Assembly: GCA_963970005.1 (NCBI GenBank) | Contig: CAXAMN010021361.1 | Coordinates: 2,890,390-2,954,389 of the forward strand | DNA length: 64,000 nt | Origin: Durusdinium trenchii | Lineage: Eukaryota; Sar; Dinophyceae; Suessiales; Symbiodiniaceae | Direction of reading: 5' to 3' | Shown here: positions 45,666 through 57,344 of the stretch, in pieces | Numbering within the stretch: position 1 is the first letter of the stretch | Layout of the letters: each line of letters begins with the position of its first letter | Notes under the pieces: generated by a model | Told to the model about the DNA's origin: nothing | Database searches by the model: none | What the model saw: the letters and a program-made list of their open reading frames with translations, nothing else | Position numbers and translations under genes: made by a program

Positions 45666-46878
45666 CTCCGTGGCGCCTCGCTCCTCGGAGAAGGTGCCGA
45701 CCTCGCACTTGTAGCACACAGGTGACCCGATGGCGTCCACATAGCTGCCTGGGGGCTGAGGGGCGCTCGAAGGGCGCTTGGCACTCGTGCGGCGGCCATG
45801 TGTGGACTAGCTCGTCCTTTGGTTGAGTCCGTTTACTCAAGGAGTTCAGGCTCGTGGCCGGCCTCTTCTTGCGCTTTTGGTTTGGACTCTCGAGGGCTTC
45901 GAATGTTTATTTGAATGGTTTTTTGCCTCGTCTAGTAGGCTGTTCTCAACAAAGTTGGGCCGACTCATGGACCAACGGCCGTCGACACATTCCGACACAT
46001 TGTGCGCAAACTGGACAGGTGTCTACCAAGTCTTTTTGATCAGTGGGGGGGTGACATACGGAAAAGGATGTCTTAATAGAATGCATGCATCATATGGTCA
46101 ACCACGGAAAAATGTATACAACATTTCGCACGAATGAAATCTGGAAGACAAGGAAGTGCAACATATGCATATGTTTGGCGTACTACTCCCAAAGGTCCAT
46201 TCAATCAATAGAAAAATATAAAATAATTATAGTAAGTGCACGCAGGCTAGACATGGCTAGACCATAAGGCTGCCTGAAGCGTTAAAACAATAAAGGAATC
46301 ACCACTACAAATACATTTGTGAGACACCGGTGGCGGTGCTGTCGGACGCAGTTGAAGGACGTTCCTGGCCTTCGGCGCAACTTCTGCATTCGGTGGCCCC
46401 ACTGGCATTCACATGATGGCCAGGTCTGCAGTTCTTGCATTCGGTTTTGCCTGGACTGGAGAGGATCTGTTCAAAATCAAGGGCGATGGACACATGTACA
46501 TCGGCAAATGAGAAGTCAGGAGAAATCTAGAGAGGTGAGGTTTCTGGGCTAGGCTGGTGGCGTAGCCGAATGTACCTGCCTGCATTCTCTAACTACAAAA
46601 GTTCGCCGTGGCCCACCTGTGGAACAGTGCACCAGGCACAATTTCTTATGTACCCTACGGTGCCTTGCCATGCTGACTTATTGGAAGGTGGAAACTAGGC
46701 CCGGCGAGCGCACTGCCCAAGGTGGCGTGGCTGCCCTTGCCCGAGGGGTTTATTTTGTCTCTCTCTCTCTCTCTGTCTGTCTGTCTGGCTGGCTGCCTGC
46801 CTGCCTGCCTGTCTGTCTGTCTCTGGCTGTCTCTCTCTCTCTCTCTGTCTGTCTCTCTCTCTCTCTGTCTCTCTCTCC

Positions 46879-46909
<31 letters not shown>

Positions 46910-46951
46910 TCTCTCTCTGTCTGTCTCTCTCTCTCTCTCTGTCTGTCTCTG

Positions 46952-46983
<32 letters not shown>

Positions 46984-47333
46984 TCTCTCTTTCTCTGTCT
47001 CTCTCTCTCTCTCTCTCTCTGTCTGCTGGCTGGCTGGCTGTCTCTGTCTCTCTGTCTGTCTGTCTCTCGCTCTTTCTTTCCATATCTTTCCATGCTTTAT
47101 CTCGGATCCATAAATTTATCACAATTTCAACTGGCGATGGCCGGCTCCGCACCTTGCTCCTCAAATCGTGCCCAAACCATTCCAAGAGTGAATTTGGTTG
47201 ACTGATGCACATGGAGTCGCCAGTCATGCGTGAATTGCGTAATGACACCGTGTGCTCCGCATGACTGTAAACGGCCCCCGTTGGAATCCAGGAGTCCCAC
47301 CTTCTTCATCTTGGAAAGTTCCGGGATGGCACT
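45666..47333 (-). CDS. cysteine-rich GCC2/GCC3 (ephrin-receptor-like) repeat gene
   Basis: Minus-strand exons: 47333-47153 (acceptor GCTTGCTTAG, donor GTGCGG, phase 0 to 1), 46455-46328 (acceptor CCTCTCCAG, donor GTGTCT, phase 2 to 1) and 45748 to about 45666 (acceptor CAGCCCCCAG, phase 1). Exon 1 reads GLLDSNGGRLQSCGAHGVIT and FTHDWRLHVHQSTKFTLGMV. Exon 2 reads PGKTECKNCRPGHHVNASGA then TECRSCAEGQERPS, the C-x-x-C-x-x-G ... G-x-x-x-C-x-x-C pattern of GCC2/GCC3 repeats. Exon 3 continues SPVCYKCEVGTFSEERGATE, a further repeat. Such repeats are usually extracellular parts of membrane proteins. Phase between exons 1 and 2 implies a missing exon. The first intron contains a 330-bp (TC)n tract. 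Confidence 0.65.
46754..47086. repeat. (TC)n-rich microsatellite with TCTG interruptions
   Basis: About 330 bp of CTCT/CTGT/CTGGCTG units. It keeps long frames open on both strands (Leu/Ser- or Arg/Glu-rich) that are artefacts of the repeat. It lies in an intron of the GCC2/GCC3-type gene. Confidence 0.95.
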
Positions 47334-48124
47334 CTAAGCAAGCAGGCATGCCACTGATTGGGGCGTAGGTCCTTAGATTGAATAAACAACTTCGAAGCTA
47401 TTGGCGCTTAGCTCGAAAGCTAGGCCCCCTAAAAAATGAAAACGGGGCAAACGAGGCATGCCAACACGGGCAGCTTGCGATTGGAGCAGCATCTTCTGGT
47501 GGTCTGTAATCTTGCCACTGTGCGGCGAGGCTTTGGTTCTTTGATGTTCTTTGTCTGAATGTGTTGGGGACATGCAGTGCTTGATGTGTTTGTTTTTGAA
47601 TGGGTTGAGCCATGCCCGTAAGATGGCAAATGCCTTTTCTGAGATTCTAAGATTAAGTCTATTTGCTCCGTCCTTTACAATGAATAAGGTAGTTATATAT
47701 GTTGAATGTTGGATCCTGATAAGTAAAAGGATTCTCTATATAATGCTAATTTGTCAAAAACAACTTTGAACACCATGTTTGTTTTAAGGCCCGTCCATGA
47801 TGCTAAGCTTTTTGGTGATGCTACTTTTTTGTTATCTGAATAGGATTGTAAATCCTTCGGTGATCGGAGACCTGTGAATATTACTAAGCCGATGGCTGGC
47901 ATGCTGGAATTATATAAGCATATAGGTTTCTCAAGTTCTTCAAAACTGACAGCTTCCCAAAGCCATCAATTCATTAATCAACCCTTTATGTAAACATTGC
48001 TCCTAAACAAATGTTCAAGGTAGTAGACCAGGAAGGCCCCCGATCCTCAAAATCAATTAAGGGTCCTCAAAATGTGCAAAGGCTTTCCTCAGAAAAAGAA
48101 CATTAAAAAGAACTTATACCCCAA

Positions 48125-48305
48125 AACTTCCAACGTCGAAGTTTAACTTAGCCAATGAGAAACGTCGAAGTTAAACTTGTACACCTTAGTGCGTCTAAGT
48201 TTTACTCATGTTAGTTGTCTTAAACAGAACAGACTCCGCAGAACGACGAAGTTTAACCTGGTTAAACATAGACAGAAACAACGTCGAAGTTAAACTTAGC
48301 CTTTG
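48125..48305. repeat. CGTCGAAGTTAAACTT repeats
   Basis: AACGTCGAAGTTTAACTTAG, AACGTCGAAGTTAAACTTG, CGACGAAGTTTAACC and AACGTCGAAGTTAAACTTAG occur at about 48131, 48161, 48243 and 48279. GTTAAAC/GTTTAAC inverse pairs sit between them. Irregular spacing. Confidence 0.75.
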
Positions 48306-49030
48306 AAGATTAGGGTATACTATACAATCTTAATACAGTAACTCTTTGTACTAAAAAGCCAGTGGCTGGCTTGCTGAGAGCATTGATAAGTATAGGTTTC
48401 TCTAGCTCTTCTTCAAAGCCGCAGAGAACCCGAGAACCTTCCTTGTGCTCTTCTTAGTAGGATGGAAAGATTGGTGAGAATATCTACAAAGAGAACCTGA
48501 GGAAGGAAAATGAATACTACAATGAATTACAAAAGGAATCCTCCCAGGAATCCAGATTTGTTTTGGTGGTAGTTTATTGTAGAGGCCCTCCCTTTTGTTT
48601 GGATCCCATGTATATACTACTCAGGATCCAACATTAGAGACGCATTAGAGACGACCATATGATTGACAAACTGACCTTAATTCTATAGAACACGGGAAGG
48701 ACATATGCTTTAAGTTTAATCTAGGAATCTAAAAGCAGCCTGAAACAACTTCGACGCCGGTCATGGTCCATGTGCGGTTTATTGAACAGCGAGAGTGCGG
48801 CGGATCCCATGTGGTGGGGTGATGTCCGGCCGAACGGAACTGCTCAACCGATCCCCAAAGCCCCTTGTTCGGATGTGGACACTGGACATGATCATATCAT
48901 GTAATCAATATAAATCTGCCTACTGGTCTGGGATAAACAGCCATTTAATCAAAAATATATCATCTTCACTGTTTCCCTTGTGGCACTTGCTGGTTTTTCG
49001 GAACATCATCCCGACCGCACACGGGTTTCA

Positions 49031-49220
49031 GGGTCTTTCAATCTTTGGAGCTCAAAAGAGCTCACACCGCGATACCACTCCAAAGAGCTGGTTCCTTTTC
49101 CACCACTTTCCAGCGCAGACTGTCGAGCAAGCATTGCATCGTCGGGGATCGAGTTTGAAAGAGGCCGACTAGAAGGACCACCGGACGGGGGTGTCGAACA
49201 TCCCGCCCACATGCGGGATT
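49031..49220 (+). other. candidate exon, strand unresolved
   Basis: After a GGGTTTCAG acceptor the plus strand reads SFNLWSSKELTPRYHSKELV then CRASIASSGIEFERGRLEGP before TAA. The minus strand is equally protein-like (DDAMLARQSALESGGKGTSS). If plus, it would precede the gene at 49523-49986. Confidence 0.35.
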
Positions 49221-49522
49221 AAGCGATGACACAATAGCTGGTCAAAAGTGTCGTCTCAGGTTGGGGTACACGTATTGATACACTATATTCACTATGATCA
49301 TCACTAGATCCATTGCCCAAGGTTTAAACCCCCCCAGGAGAAAAACAAAAACAAAGTGTAATTATATATATATACATATAAACACAAAATGATTCTTTCT
49401 TGCTCACTATGGATTGGCGCTACCAAGACAGAAACAACCAGGCCAAATCAATCGATGTGAGAAAATCACGTGATGACTCACATACAAGAGTTTGAACATT
49501 CTGGACAAGAAAACCCAATCAG

Positions 49523-49986
49523 AGTTTGGTCACAAACTGGTTTGTTGATCTGGAGATCATTCATGACCAAGACAAAAGCCCTTGGAAAAGGTCTGCATTT
49601 TCATCAGCATACCTTGGCTTCAAACTTTCCCAGAGGGGATTTGTTTGGAATTTTCGTCACCCCCGCGGCCAACGCTGTTTTACGCTTGAAACCTTCAAAC
49701 TTGAAATCATTCGGCCATCAAATCAGTGGCGAGGCGCAAATCCTCAACCATCGGGCGCGGCCAGAGACGCAACTCGATTCCCCGCACGGTTGTGCGCTGG
49801 CTGCCAAGTAGGCTTCGGATTGTATATAAAGGAAGACTGAAGAATCATTACCTGCTGAATCCGGATGCCAAACCAAGTGTGGTCAAAGCAGGAAAGTCCT
49901 TTAAGGGGCGAAAGATGGCGAAAGGCGAGGCGAAGCATGCAAAGCGTGGCCCTCAAGACCCTTGTTCAACATTCTCGACAACTTGA
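49523..49986 (+). CDS. two-exon 3' end of an unknown gene
   Basis: Exon 49523-49807 (acceptor CCAATCAG, donor GTAGGC) is 95 codons, phase 0 to 0, reading LVTNWFVDLEIIHDQDKSPW, then LGFKLSQRGFVWNFRHPRGQ and FTLETFKLEIIRPSNQW. The next exon would start at 49843, phase 0, after an unusually short 35-nt intron, and gives a Lys-rich tail (VVKAGKSFKGRKMAKGEAKH) to TGA at 49984-49986. A GTGGCG donor at 49725 joined to an acceptor at 49875 is an alternative with a normal-length intron. Function unknown. Confidence 0.55.
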
Positions 49987-50152
49987 ATACGAATGTATAC
50001 AATTATCGCAATTTATGAGTGTAACCCCACACAAGCGCTTGCAGCTAATTGTGGTATGTGCTGGTAGGTATACAAGAAATGCTAGGCCGATTCAGCCAGG
50101 AGAGCCAGGAGGACGTTCACAGGTGTTTGGTTCCAGTCCAACATATAATTGC

Positions 50153-50260
50153 TAGGAACAAGTGCATCGCTTCTAGTAACAAGTGCCTTACTAGTAGTAA
50201 CAAGGACGCTATTAGAAACAAGAAGCTACTAGGAACAAAGGGCATCGCTACTAGGAACAA
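50153..50260. repeat. CTAGTAGTAACAAG-type repeat cluster
   Basis: Units AACAAGTGCATCGCTTCTAG, AACAAGTGCCTTACTAGTAG, AACAAGAAGCTACTAGG, same word order as at 41.7 kb. Confidence 0.8.
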
Positions 50261-50487
50261 AATATTTCTACATCGACTTTCCTTTAAACATCGTGAGAGA
50301 GCACGTTCTGAGACGAGTTCGTGTCCTGTTCCTGGAGGTGCCAGCGACTGGCAGTGACTGGCGTGCCAGCCATGTACACCTGCATTGCAGGTCTTCTTGG
50401 ACGCGCAGCCCGTGCGGGGCATGGTGACGCAAGAGTCACCAATCATCGGTAACCATCTCTGGGCACATCTTGGATTTGAAAATAGCT

Positions 50488-50585
50488 TATTGTTTCTACT
50501 AGCTTCTTGTTACTACTAGTAAGACATGTGTTACTAGAAACGATGCACTTGTTACTAGTAACTTATTGTTTCTATTTAATTCTTG
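50488..50585. repeat. CTAGTAGTAACAAG-type repeat cluster, inverse
   Basis: Reverse orientation of the cluster at 50153-50260 (GCTTCTTGTTACTACTAGTA and GCACTTGTTACTAGTAAC). The two clusters form a loose 430-bp inverted pair. Confidence 0.8.
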
Positions 50586-50699
50586 GATTTGACTGCGAAC
50601 TCCGCAGGACCCGAAAATTCGCCGAAGCGAAAATCCATGATGCTGCTTGATCACCCGTCAGAAAACAACACCATCGCTCCATGCGTCAATCAGGCGTAA

Positions 50700-51084
50700 C
50701 CCCCTTTGCACACGTTCTGTACACTATACATGATGCTCTCAGCCGGGCTTTCTTGGCACATGCCTCCGAGGCTCGTGGCACATGACCTTCATGTTTGGTG
50801 TTGCATGCACCCTCCCTATTGCTGCCACAGTAAAGGCCCGGGGCACAAGCCACAAAAACCCCACTGTCCAAAAACAAACAGCTTGCCGCGGAAATTGTAG
50901 CAGATCGCAAGGAACTCCAACGAGCACCTGGCTCTAGAGGTGCCTTCGTTGTGCTCCGCGTTAATTTCTGTGCTTTCGTTGAGAGGAGACTACGGTTTCT
51001 GAGAAAGTCCATGCCGCAAACAGCAGCTGAGGAAGGAACACAACTTAAGACTTCGAACCGCAAGGCCTTAAGGACTTGTTTCAA
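50700..51084 (-). other. candidate exon(s), frame unresolved
   Basis: The minus strand reads LKALRFEVLSCVPSSAAVCG then DFLRNRSLLSTKAQKLTRST in one frame after an ACAAG acceptor; a second frame further on (LLQFPRQAVCFWTVGFLWLV) is hydrophobic. No second exon supports either. Confidence 0.3.
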
Positions 51085-51624
51085 GGTGACGTCTTTGCAA
51101 TGCCCTCACGGGCATTGAAGACAGGCTTCACTAAGTTTGATGATACATGATGATACTGTTTTCATCCGCATCACTGACTTCCAATGCCCCCCTCAGCACC
51201 AAACACAAGAGCAGGAAGCAACCCTTTCTGATGAACCCAAGGGTGCCTCTTTCGTTTGAGCTCAAACTTCGCACTGAATTCAAACCCCCGCAGTATGGGC
51301 TGTTCTGTGCTGCAATCTATTAAGCAGCGGGATCCACAGCCTCATGAGCCGCAACAGTCCTTCACACCAGCCGTGTTGGAAAAAGCTTAGCTTGTCCTCA
51401 CGATCATAGCCTCCGTCCGTCAATTTCATCACGCAAAAAACTATTTATTAATCGAAAGAGTGAAACTATTTCTACATATATCCAGGTTAAATGCATGTTT
51501 ATGCTCATCACTATTGAACACAAGCTGTTTTTAACGATCAAAAACTCTACAATGTATACATATATATATACAGTACATAGCACAATCGCACGTGTACATA
51601 TACCTGGATCCTCCTTTGGGCGGA

Positions 51625-52700
51625 AAAAAGTGCCGGACCTCAATCCGACAAATTTACGCCGGATTCCGGAAAAAACGCCGGAGACCTGAAAAAACATCCG
51701 GATCCAAGATTCTGAAAAACAAATGATAAAAGGCTGGATCATACAAAAGCAAACTGCCTTTGTGCCACGAGCAGTTTTTTTCTGGAACACACTCATTCCA
51801 CAACCCAACACTGGAGCTCGCCCATCTTCCGCATGGCCTAAGAGCAGAACCATCACAAAATATTCGTAAACGTGTGCCCAAGCAGAGACTTCCAAGAAAA
51901 AACAATGAGTATGTGGCAAGGAGCCCCTATTTCTCCGCAAGCGTGTCTCTAAAGTCTTTTTTACAAAGTGGGTTGCTCTGCATGATTCTTCTGTCTTTAA
52001 ATGTTCTTTAGAGTTTGCCTCAGGACGGCCCCGCCAATAAAGTAGCAGATTTCATGGTTCCTGTCAAAACTCTTCTTTGACAAACTTTTCAAAATTCAAA
52101 CTTTCAGAAGACTGAAAAAGCCGGAGTTACGAGAAATTACGCCGGAGTTATGGGAAATTACGCCGGAGTTACGGGAAATTACGCCGGAGTTACGACGCAC
52201 ATTTTTTGCAGCTCTCCGCAAAACAGTGAGATTTGAACAACACATGTTCCACAGCCCAAAACTTGTCCGGCAGGCTCTGCAAAACCTGCGCAGCTAGAAC
52301 TATATCCCAGCGCCCCGACATCCTGAAACAATGGGAGTACATGTTTGCCTATATGTTCTTTCAGCTTAGGTCCGCCCACTTGGGTCTTTCAACACGTGCA
52401 TCGCACTGTACCGGTTTCATCCGTTTTCATTTAGAAGATCACCTAAACGGATCTGATTGATCCAGTGTGAACCATGCTGAAGCCGGTGGAATGAGAAAAC
52501 AGCGGAACAGGCAAACGAGCACACTTTGCAAGCGAAATCATTGCATCAGTAGTGGGTTTACCTTCACAGAAATGCGGTCCGCAAAGCATGCAAAGCCTTG
52601 AGAATCCACATAAGGTGACTTGGAAAAACTGCCGGACCAAATCCAGAAAAACGCCGGAGTTGGAAGTCCGGCGCCGGACCCTGTAAAAGTGCCGGACTGA
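51625..52700. repeat. scattered GCCGGA words
   Basis: GTGCCGGAC, ACGCCGGA and CATCCGGATCC words recur at 51625-51705 and 52625-52705 on either side of the tandem array at 52120-52196. These look like related degenerate repeats. No gene is supported here. Confidence 0.6.
52120..52196. repeat. 21-bp tandem repeat, four units
   Basis: GCCGGAGTTACGAGAAATTA-C, then two units with minor changes and a partial fourth (52120, 52141, 52162, 52183). Confidence 0.95.
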
Positions 52701-53469
52701 AGATCTAGGTATATATATATACAAAAGGCACATGCCATGTGGCAAAACAGGCTTATATATATAATCCTTCGCAACACATGTTTCACTTGCACGCTCACAC
52801 CCCTTGGTAGGATGGGTTGGGGTGGGATGTTTGAACCCTCCTGCGCATTCGCGCACATGCATGATACTTCGCTTGTCTTCTAAAAAGCATCTTAAAAGAA
52901 ATGTTGTGCTTTGCCAATTTCTGCGCCGCTACCAGTGGCGCTGGGAGAACACAGGTCACAAACCATTCAAAACCTGTGTAATTACACAGCGAAAACCGTA
53001 CTGAGTCTCTGAGAGGATAAAGTTGCTCGGTACATCTTCAAATTTGGGCACGAAATGCTGTGAAGTTTTTCATTGAAACAACAAACCATCATGTTTATTC
53101 AAGCAGTTTTTCAAACAAAAATAACTCTCGCCGCGGCGGCAGAAATTCAGGCGAAAGTCGTGATCCGGCAAAGTGTCCGCCGGGATGCGTGTGTATATAT
53201 ATATATATATGTTGGTCGACAGGCTGCATAAAATCCAATCTATATATAGAATCTGTATGCCGTTATCCTCTCTCTCTCTCTCTCACAGGCATCTAGCTAT
53301 ATAGCTCCAAAAACACCGAATATTCGGGGTGCACCACCCACAGGTTATCAAAGTTTTGGGAATGTTCCACCATCCACTAACCTACACCGACATGGAGAGC
53401 GGCCTGACTCTTGTCTCTGCTTGGCAAACGCTCCTCCCCATTTGCTTCCCAGAACGCCTCCTGCAATCA

Positions 53470-53778
53470 TGTGTGAAAAAAGAGTTGGGCGTCCTTTTCA
53501 AGCTGCTCTGAAAAACATCACTCAAAACGGCCGGCCCAAAGGCACCGCTGGTGTGAAGGTGAAAGCTGGGAAAGACCTATGCCTCAGATCCACCATTGTT
53601 CAGAAATGCTCCGCAAGTTCTGGGATGGACTGAAAACATCTGAGAAGGTTGGGCCGAGGTTGGCTCGATGATCCCTGGTCGATGCAGCCCTGCTCTCTGG
53701 TTCGGCCCGGTCGTGCAGCCGAGTGGTTCTGGCTCTTCGATGCTCTGCGGGCAAATCGTTGTGGGTCGTGAGCCCTGA
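53470..53778. other. overlapping candidate exons on both strands
   Basis: Minus: after a strong acceptor (GTCCCTCTTTCAG, exon start 53778) all three frames are open; the best reads NDLPAEHRRARTTRLHDRAE then GPTFSDVFSPSQNLRSISEQ. Plus: after TTTGCTTCCCAG an ATG at 53470 starts MCEKRVGRPFQAALKNITQN and a Lys-rich tail to TGA at 53631. They overlap at about 53590-53632; only one is likely real. Confidence 0.35.
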
Positions 53779-54349
53779 AAGAGGGACACCAAGACTTAGG
53801 TGTTGAGCCTAAGGTGTTGACAAAGCACGACAAAGTGTTTTCATGTTGAGAGACGTTTGCGTGGTTGCTGAGCAGCTTCAGCTAAGTGCCCCCAGTTGGC
53901 TCAACAAAGTTGGGCTCTGACTGTCTTGTTCGGTCACAGCTAACAGAAACATCTCACATCCAAATACATCCCAACACCCGAGGTGACAGGACTCCATCTT
54001 CCAGTAACGGATTGCCATGGCTTCTACATTCGTACCACTGAATGGCTGATGAAATGATATATAATTAAACTGAGGTAACGAGAAACAACGACTGTTTAGC
54101 AAATGTTGGCAGGCTTGCAGCTCCCAATTGGCCCTATACTGCAGAACGCTCACCAATGGCATCGGGGATCACAGCTCAATCACCAGAGCCGAGCCCTTGA
54201 CGCCCACCACCCAACCTGGGCTTCGTAGACCCCAAAAGGTCGATCAAAAGGCGTGGAAACGGACAGGCCAAACGTGGAGGGACGGCCCCACGTTAAGGCC
54301 GATGGGCAGAAGACGGGTCGTGGTGACCTCCCTTACTCACTCATGGAGA

Positions 54350-54450
54350 AGCTTCTTGTTCCTACTAGTAATGCCGGGAGCTACCAGCAGCTTCTGATAC
54401 TAGTGTAGTAATGCCCTTGTTACTAGTAGCTTCTTGTTACTAGAGGCTTC
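54350..54450. repeat. CTAGTAGTAACAAG-type repeat cluster, inverse
   Basis: GAAGCTTCTTGTTCCTACTA, CCCTTGTTACTAGTAGCTTC and TTGTTACTAGAGGCTTC. Confidence 0.75.
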
Positions 54451-54758
54451 AGCTTCACTTAAACAATCGGGTTCTCAATCGCTTCATGATGCTTCATGTC
54501 ACAGTCCCCGCATAGTGCTTTTGGCTCAAATCCCCACAAACTACTTTCCGGCAATCTCCCATCTATAAACCGCCCCTTAGGTTTGGCTTGCCTGGACACT
54601 TAAAACATATCCAAGATGGCCCAGCGACCTTCAAAGTCACTTCGGATCCAGAAAGTCACTTTGGTGGCGGGAAGGTTCCATCCCCCCCAAACCTCTGTCA
54701 CTTCTGTTTCCCGAGCCACCGGAGGCATGATCCACTCCGCAGCCCTGCGAAGATCTTC

Positions 54759-55054
54759 CTAACAATACATCCTGACAAGCAAAAGGCATTGGTGCTTTGC
54801 AATACCTTCAGGGAAGTTGAGGGCAAATGAAAACTGCCCCTCTCCCCAAGGCACTTCTTCGACCTCTGAGTGTGTGAGATGACGTCACTTTTCACATGAT
54901 CTGCTCTTACCTGCACAAACTGGCATCGGACCATTGGCCTTCCCGTCCTGGCGTCTGGCCTGGCGCTGCACGAAGCTCTGCTGTTGGAGGAGCTGATCCG
55001 AGACCTGGGTTCCGTCTGTCTTCGCGACGATATGGAGTGTGGAATCTCCGCCTC
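54759..55054 (-). CDS. two-exon 3' end of an unknown gene; 45-nt intron
   Basis: Exon 55054-54911 (acceptor TTAGTCAG, donor GTAAGA) enters in phase 1 and leaves in phase 1, reading DSTLHIVAKTDGTQVSDQLL then QQQSFVQRQARRQDGKANGP with GC-rich third positions. A 45-nt intron ends CACACACTCAG; exon 54865-54759 (1 to TAG) reads VEEVPWGEGQFSFALNFPEG and ends LLLVRMYC. Frame is kept. The acceptor of exon 55054 lies in a sequence (GAATTTCATGTTAGTCAG) resembling the outer arm of the hairpin repeats. Function unknown. Confidence 0.6.
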
Positions 55055-55075
55055 CTGACTAACATGAAATTCCAA
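55055..55075 (-). mobile_element. possible half copy of the hairpin repeat
   Basis: The plus strand reads CTGACTAACATGAAATTCC, close to the CTGGAACTAACATGGAAGTGG arm. No second arm is visible, so this may be a solo end. It directly abuts exon 55054. Confidence 0.4.
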
Positions 55076-55370
55076 ATTCCACCCGCCTTAGCCAACATGG
55101 GATTGTAGATATACTGAAACTCTTAACAACTAATATGTCCTAGTGCATGCTGCATGCTGACATGCTGATGGAAGATCGGCAAGTCAGCAAGCCTTTTTCC
55201 GAACACACTCAGCTCAGAAGGTCGCTGTTGATTGAGATCGGGCATATTCGGCTGAGTCACCATGACGCAGTTGGCTTCGAAAGGCTGGGCATTGGCATCG
55301 GCACTGTCAAACTCTTTTTTTTCGTTGTGTTTTGTACTTCATATGTTGGATTATTTTGGTATATGCCCAG

Positions 55371-55626
55371 GGGACCCCACCGTGCCCGAGCTTCTTGCCT
55401 CGCCCAAGCAGCGCGGAAAAAACGATGGAGTTGGCTCCTTCTTGTGCCAACTAATCAACTACGCTGGCAGCTGGGTGGCTGGGTGGATGGTGTTCTATGT
55501 GGATCTCGAGATCCCAATTCCACTGAAACCTTTCCCAAAACAATTGAACCATCGCTTCCCAGAAGTCCGAAATGAAGTCTGCTCTACATGCGCTCCCTGG
55601 TCCCTAAGGTCGACCTGGGAGACCAT
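55371..55626 (+). CDS. single exon with possible membrane segment
   Basis: After an acceptor TATATGCCCAG the plus strand reads DPTVPELLASPKQRGKNDGV then GSFLCQLINYAGSWVAGWMV, followed by FYVDLEIPIPLKPFPKQLNH. A GTAATT donor ends it in phase 2. AGSWVAGWMVFYV could be part of a membrane helix. Codon quality is good. No family recognised. Confidence 0.5.
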
Positions 55627-56779
55627 GTAATTCATCACCCAAATCCGGGCGAACCAAAGTCATTGCAGGGACACAAGCCCTTCTCCATTTGGCTAAGGCG
55701 GCTAAGACACAAGCCGGCAAGCAAGCAGTGGTGGGACCCGGTGTCCGCTGATAAAGACCAAGGGCATGCTGATTTTGGACGCTTGCTGACCTCAGGGAGC
55801 TGATTTGGACGCTCCTAGATCCTGATGCTCCTGCGTAATATGGAATAGTTCCCTTCCATGGATCTCTCTACTATGAGACATTCTGACACTATCACTCTTC
55901 AGTTATTCCTCACAACTGGGAATGCAAAAACACACTTACAAACTAGATGGATGGGCAGTTCAGGGTGGACTTTGTGGTCATCTGGTAAAGATTGAATTGG
56001 AAACCGTTTTGGCTGTGAACACACTGGTTCTTCGTTGCTCTGCAGGAACTTCCACCAATGGAAAAGGATAAGATTGAAGAGGGATTCCACAAGTTTCCTT
56101 TGTGCGCTGATGATCGCTGAGGGGCATGCGCATGCCGCTGGGGAATGGGTGTGGTTGAAGGTGTGTATAGGTTAAGTCCCATCCAGAAAGGGGCGCAAGC
56201 GGCGAAGCCTCCCGAAAGGACACATGAAGAAACCTGACCTGAAACAGGAAGTTTCAAAGTTTATTTTGTTTGTCTGTTTGTACCGTCGAACTGGTGTGGG
56301 AACTGCTGTGCGAATTGATTGACGTACGACCTGGGCTGTGTTCTGATCTTGGATTTGGCTCAGGGACGCTGGAACAAATCAAACATATTCCCGCGATTCC
56401 GCAAGCTAGTCTTTTAAATTCTATTGTCTGGGTTCCCAGTTCTGATCCCCCAAGAACTAGCTCCGTTTGTGCCAGGGGGCTCTTGGTGATGAAATGAGCT
56501 AGGTTCGCAGCCAAGCCATGATGCAGGGCCTCACAGACCTTATGGCTGGCCCAGTGATCGGTAGGACCGGCCCGTGATGGCCCAAAGACCACCGTTCGGA
56601 CGATGCTTGTCTAATTCAATATAAAGCCTGCCAACTAGCCTGCCATATTGCTTCTCTTCCCTGTGGGTTGACGCTGGTTGACTTAGACACCAAATGTCTG
56701 CACAAAGGAAATTATAAGCATTGCATTCTGCGATGGGGTTGAGAACCCCTACTTCCAAAAGCCAATGTAGAGAATGAAT

Positions 56780-57340
56780 ACCATCAGTAAGAGCAGCATA
56801 GGCCCCCAAACAGCTTAGTCGGCAAGAACTGTTGTTGTTGTAGTGGGCGGCCGCAGCCCCAGGCCCTGCCTCCTGAGGACATGAGGGGGACAACAGTGAC
56901 AACAGGGGACAAAAGGATGAGGGAAGAAAAACAACACGAACACACCAAGCGAACAAAAAAAGGACAACCTGCGACCGGACAACGCCAAAAGGACAACAGG
57001 ACAACATGAGAGGAGCACACCAAGAGGGGAACAAGAAGAAAAGGAAGGGTTGCTTTCTGGAGTTGTCTTGCTACGAGTAGTGCCTCGCTGCTTTGTAGTG
57101 ACATTGTAGTGCACGCTCGCATGTCGTCATGCTTGCATGCTGACAGGCTGCCACGTGGCCATGCTGCGGTACTGTGGTCTTCGTGCTTGCCGGCTGGCAC
57201 TTACCCACTACAGGTGCCAAGGCTTGTGCGTGTGCAACTGTTTTCTTGCATTGGACCATTTGGTTGTGCTTTGGGGCTGTGCTTCCCGCGCGCGTGCACC
57301 CTGTCATGGTCTCATGTCTACATGCTGCCATGCTGTCACC
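56780..57340. other. GC-rich stretch without a supported gene
   Basis: Both strands are open over long distances; reads Leu/Ser/Cys-rich on the minus strand. It precedes purine-rich block 2 and is likely part of the same repetitive unit. Confidence 0.4.
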
Positions 57341-57344
57341 TGGA

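Noticed and set aside
46619-47250. Long Leu/Ser-rich and Arg/Glu-rich open frames
   Set aside because: They are the two strands of the (TC)n microsatellite and have no independent coding support.
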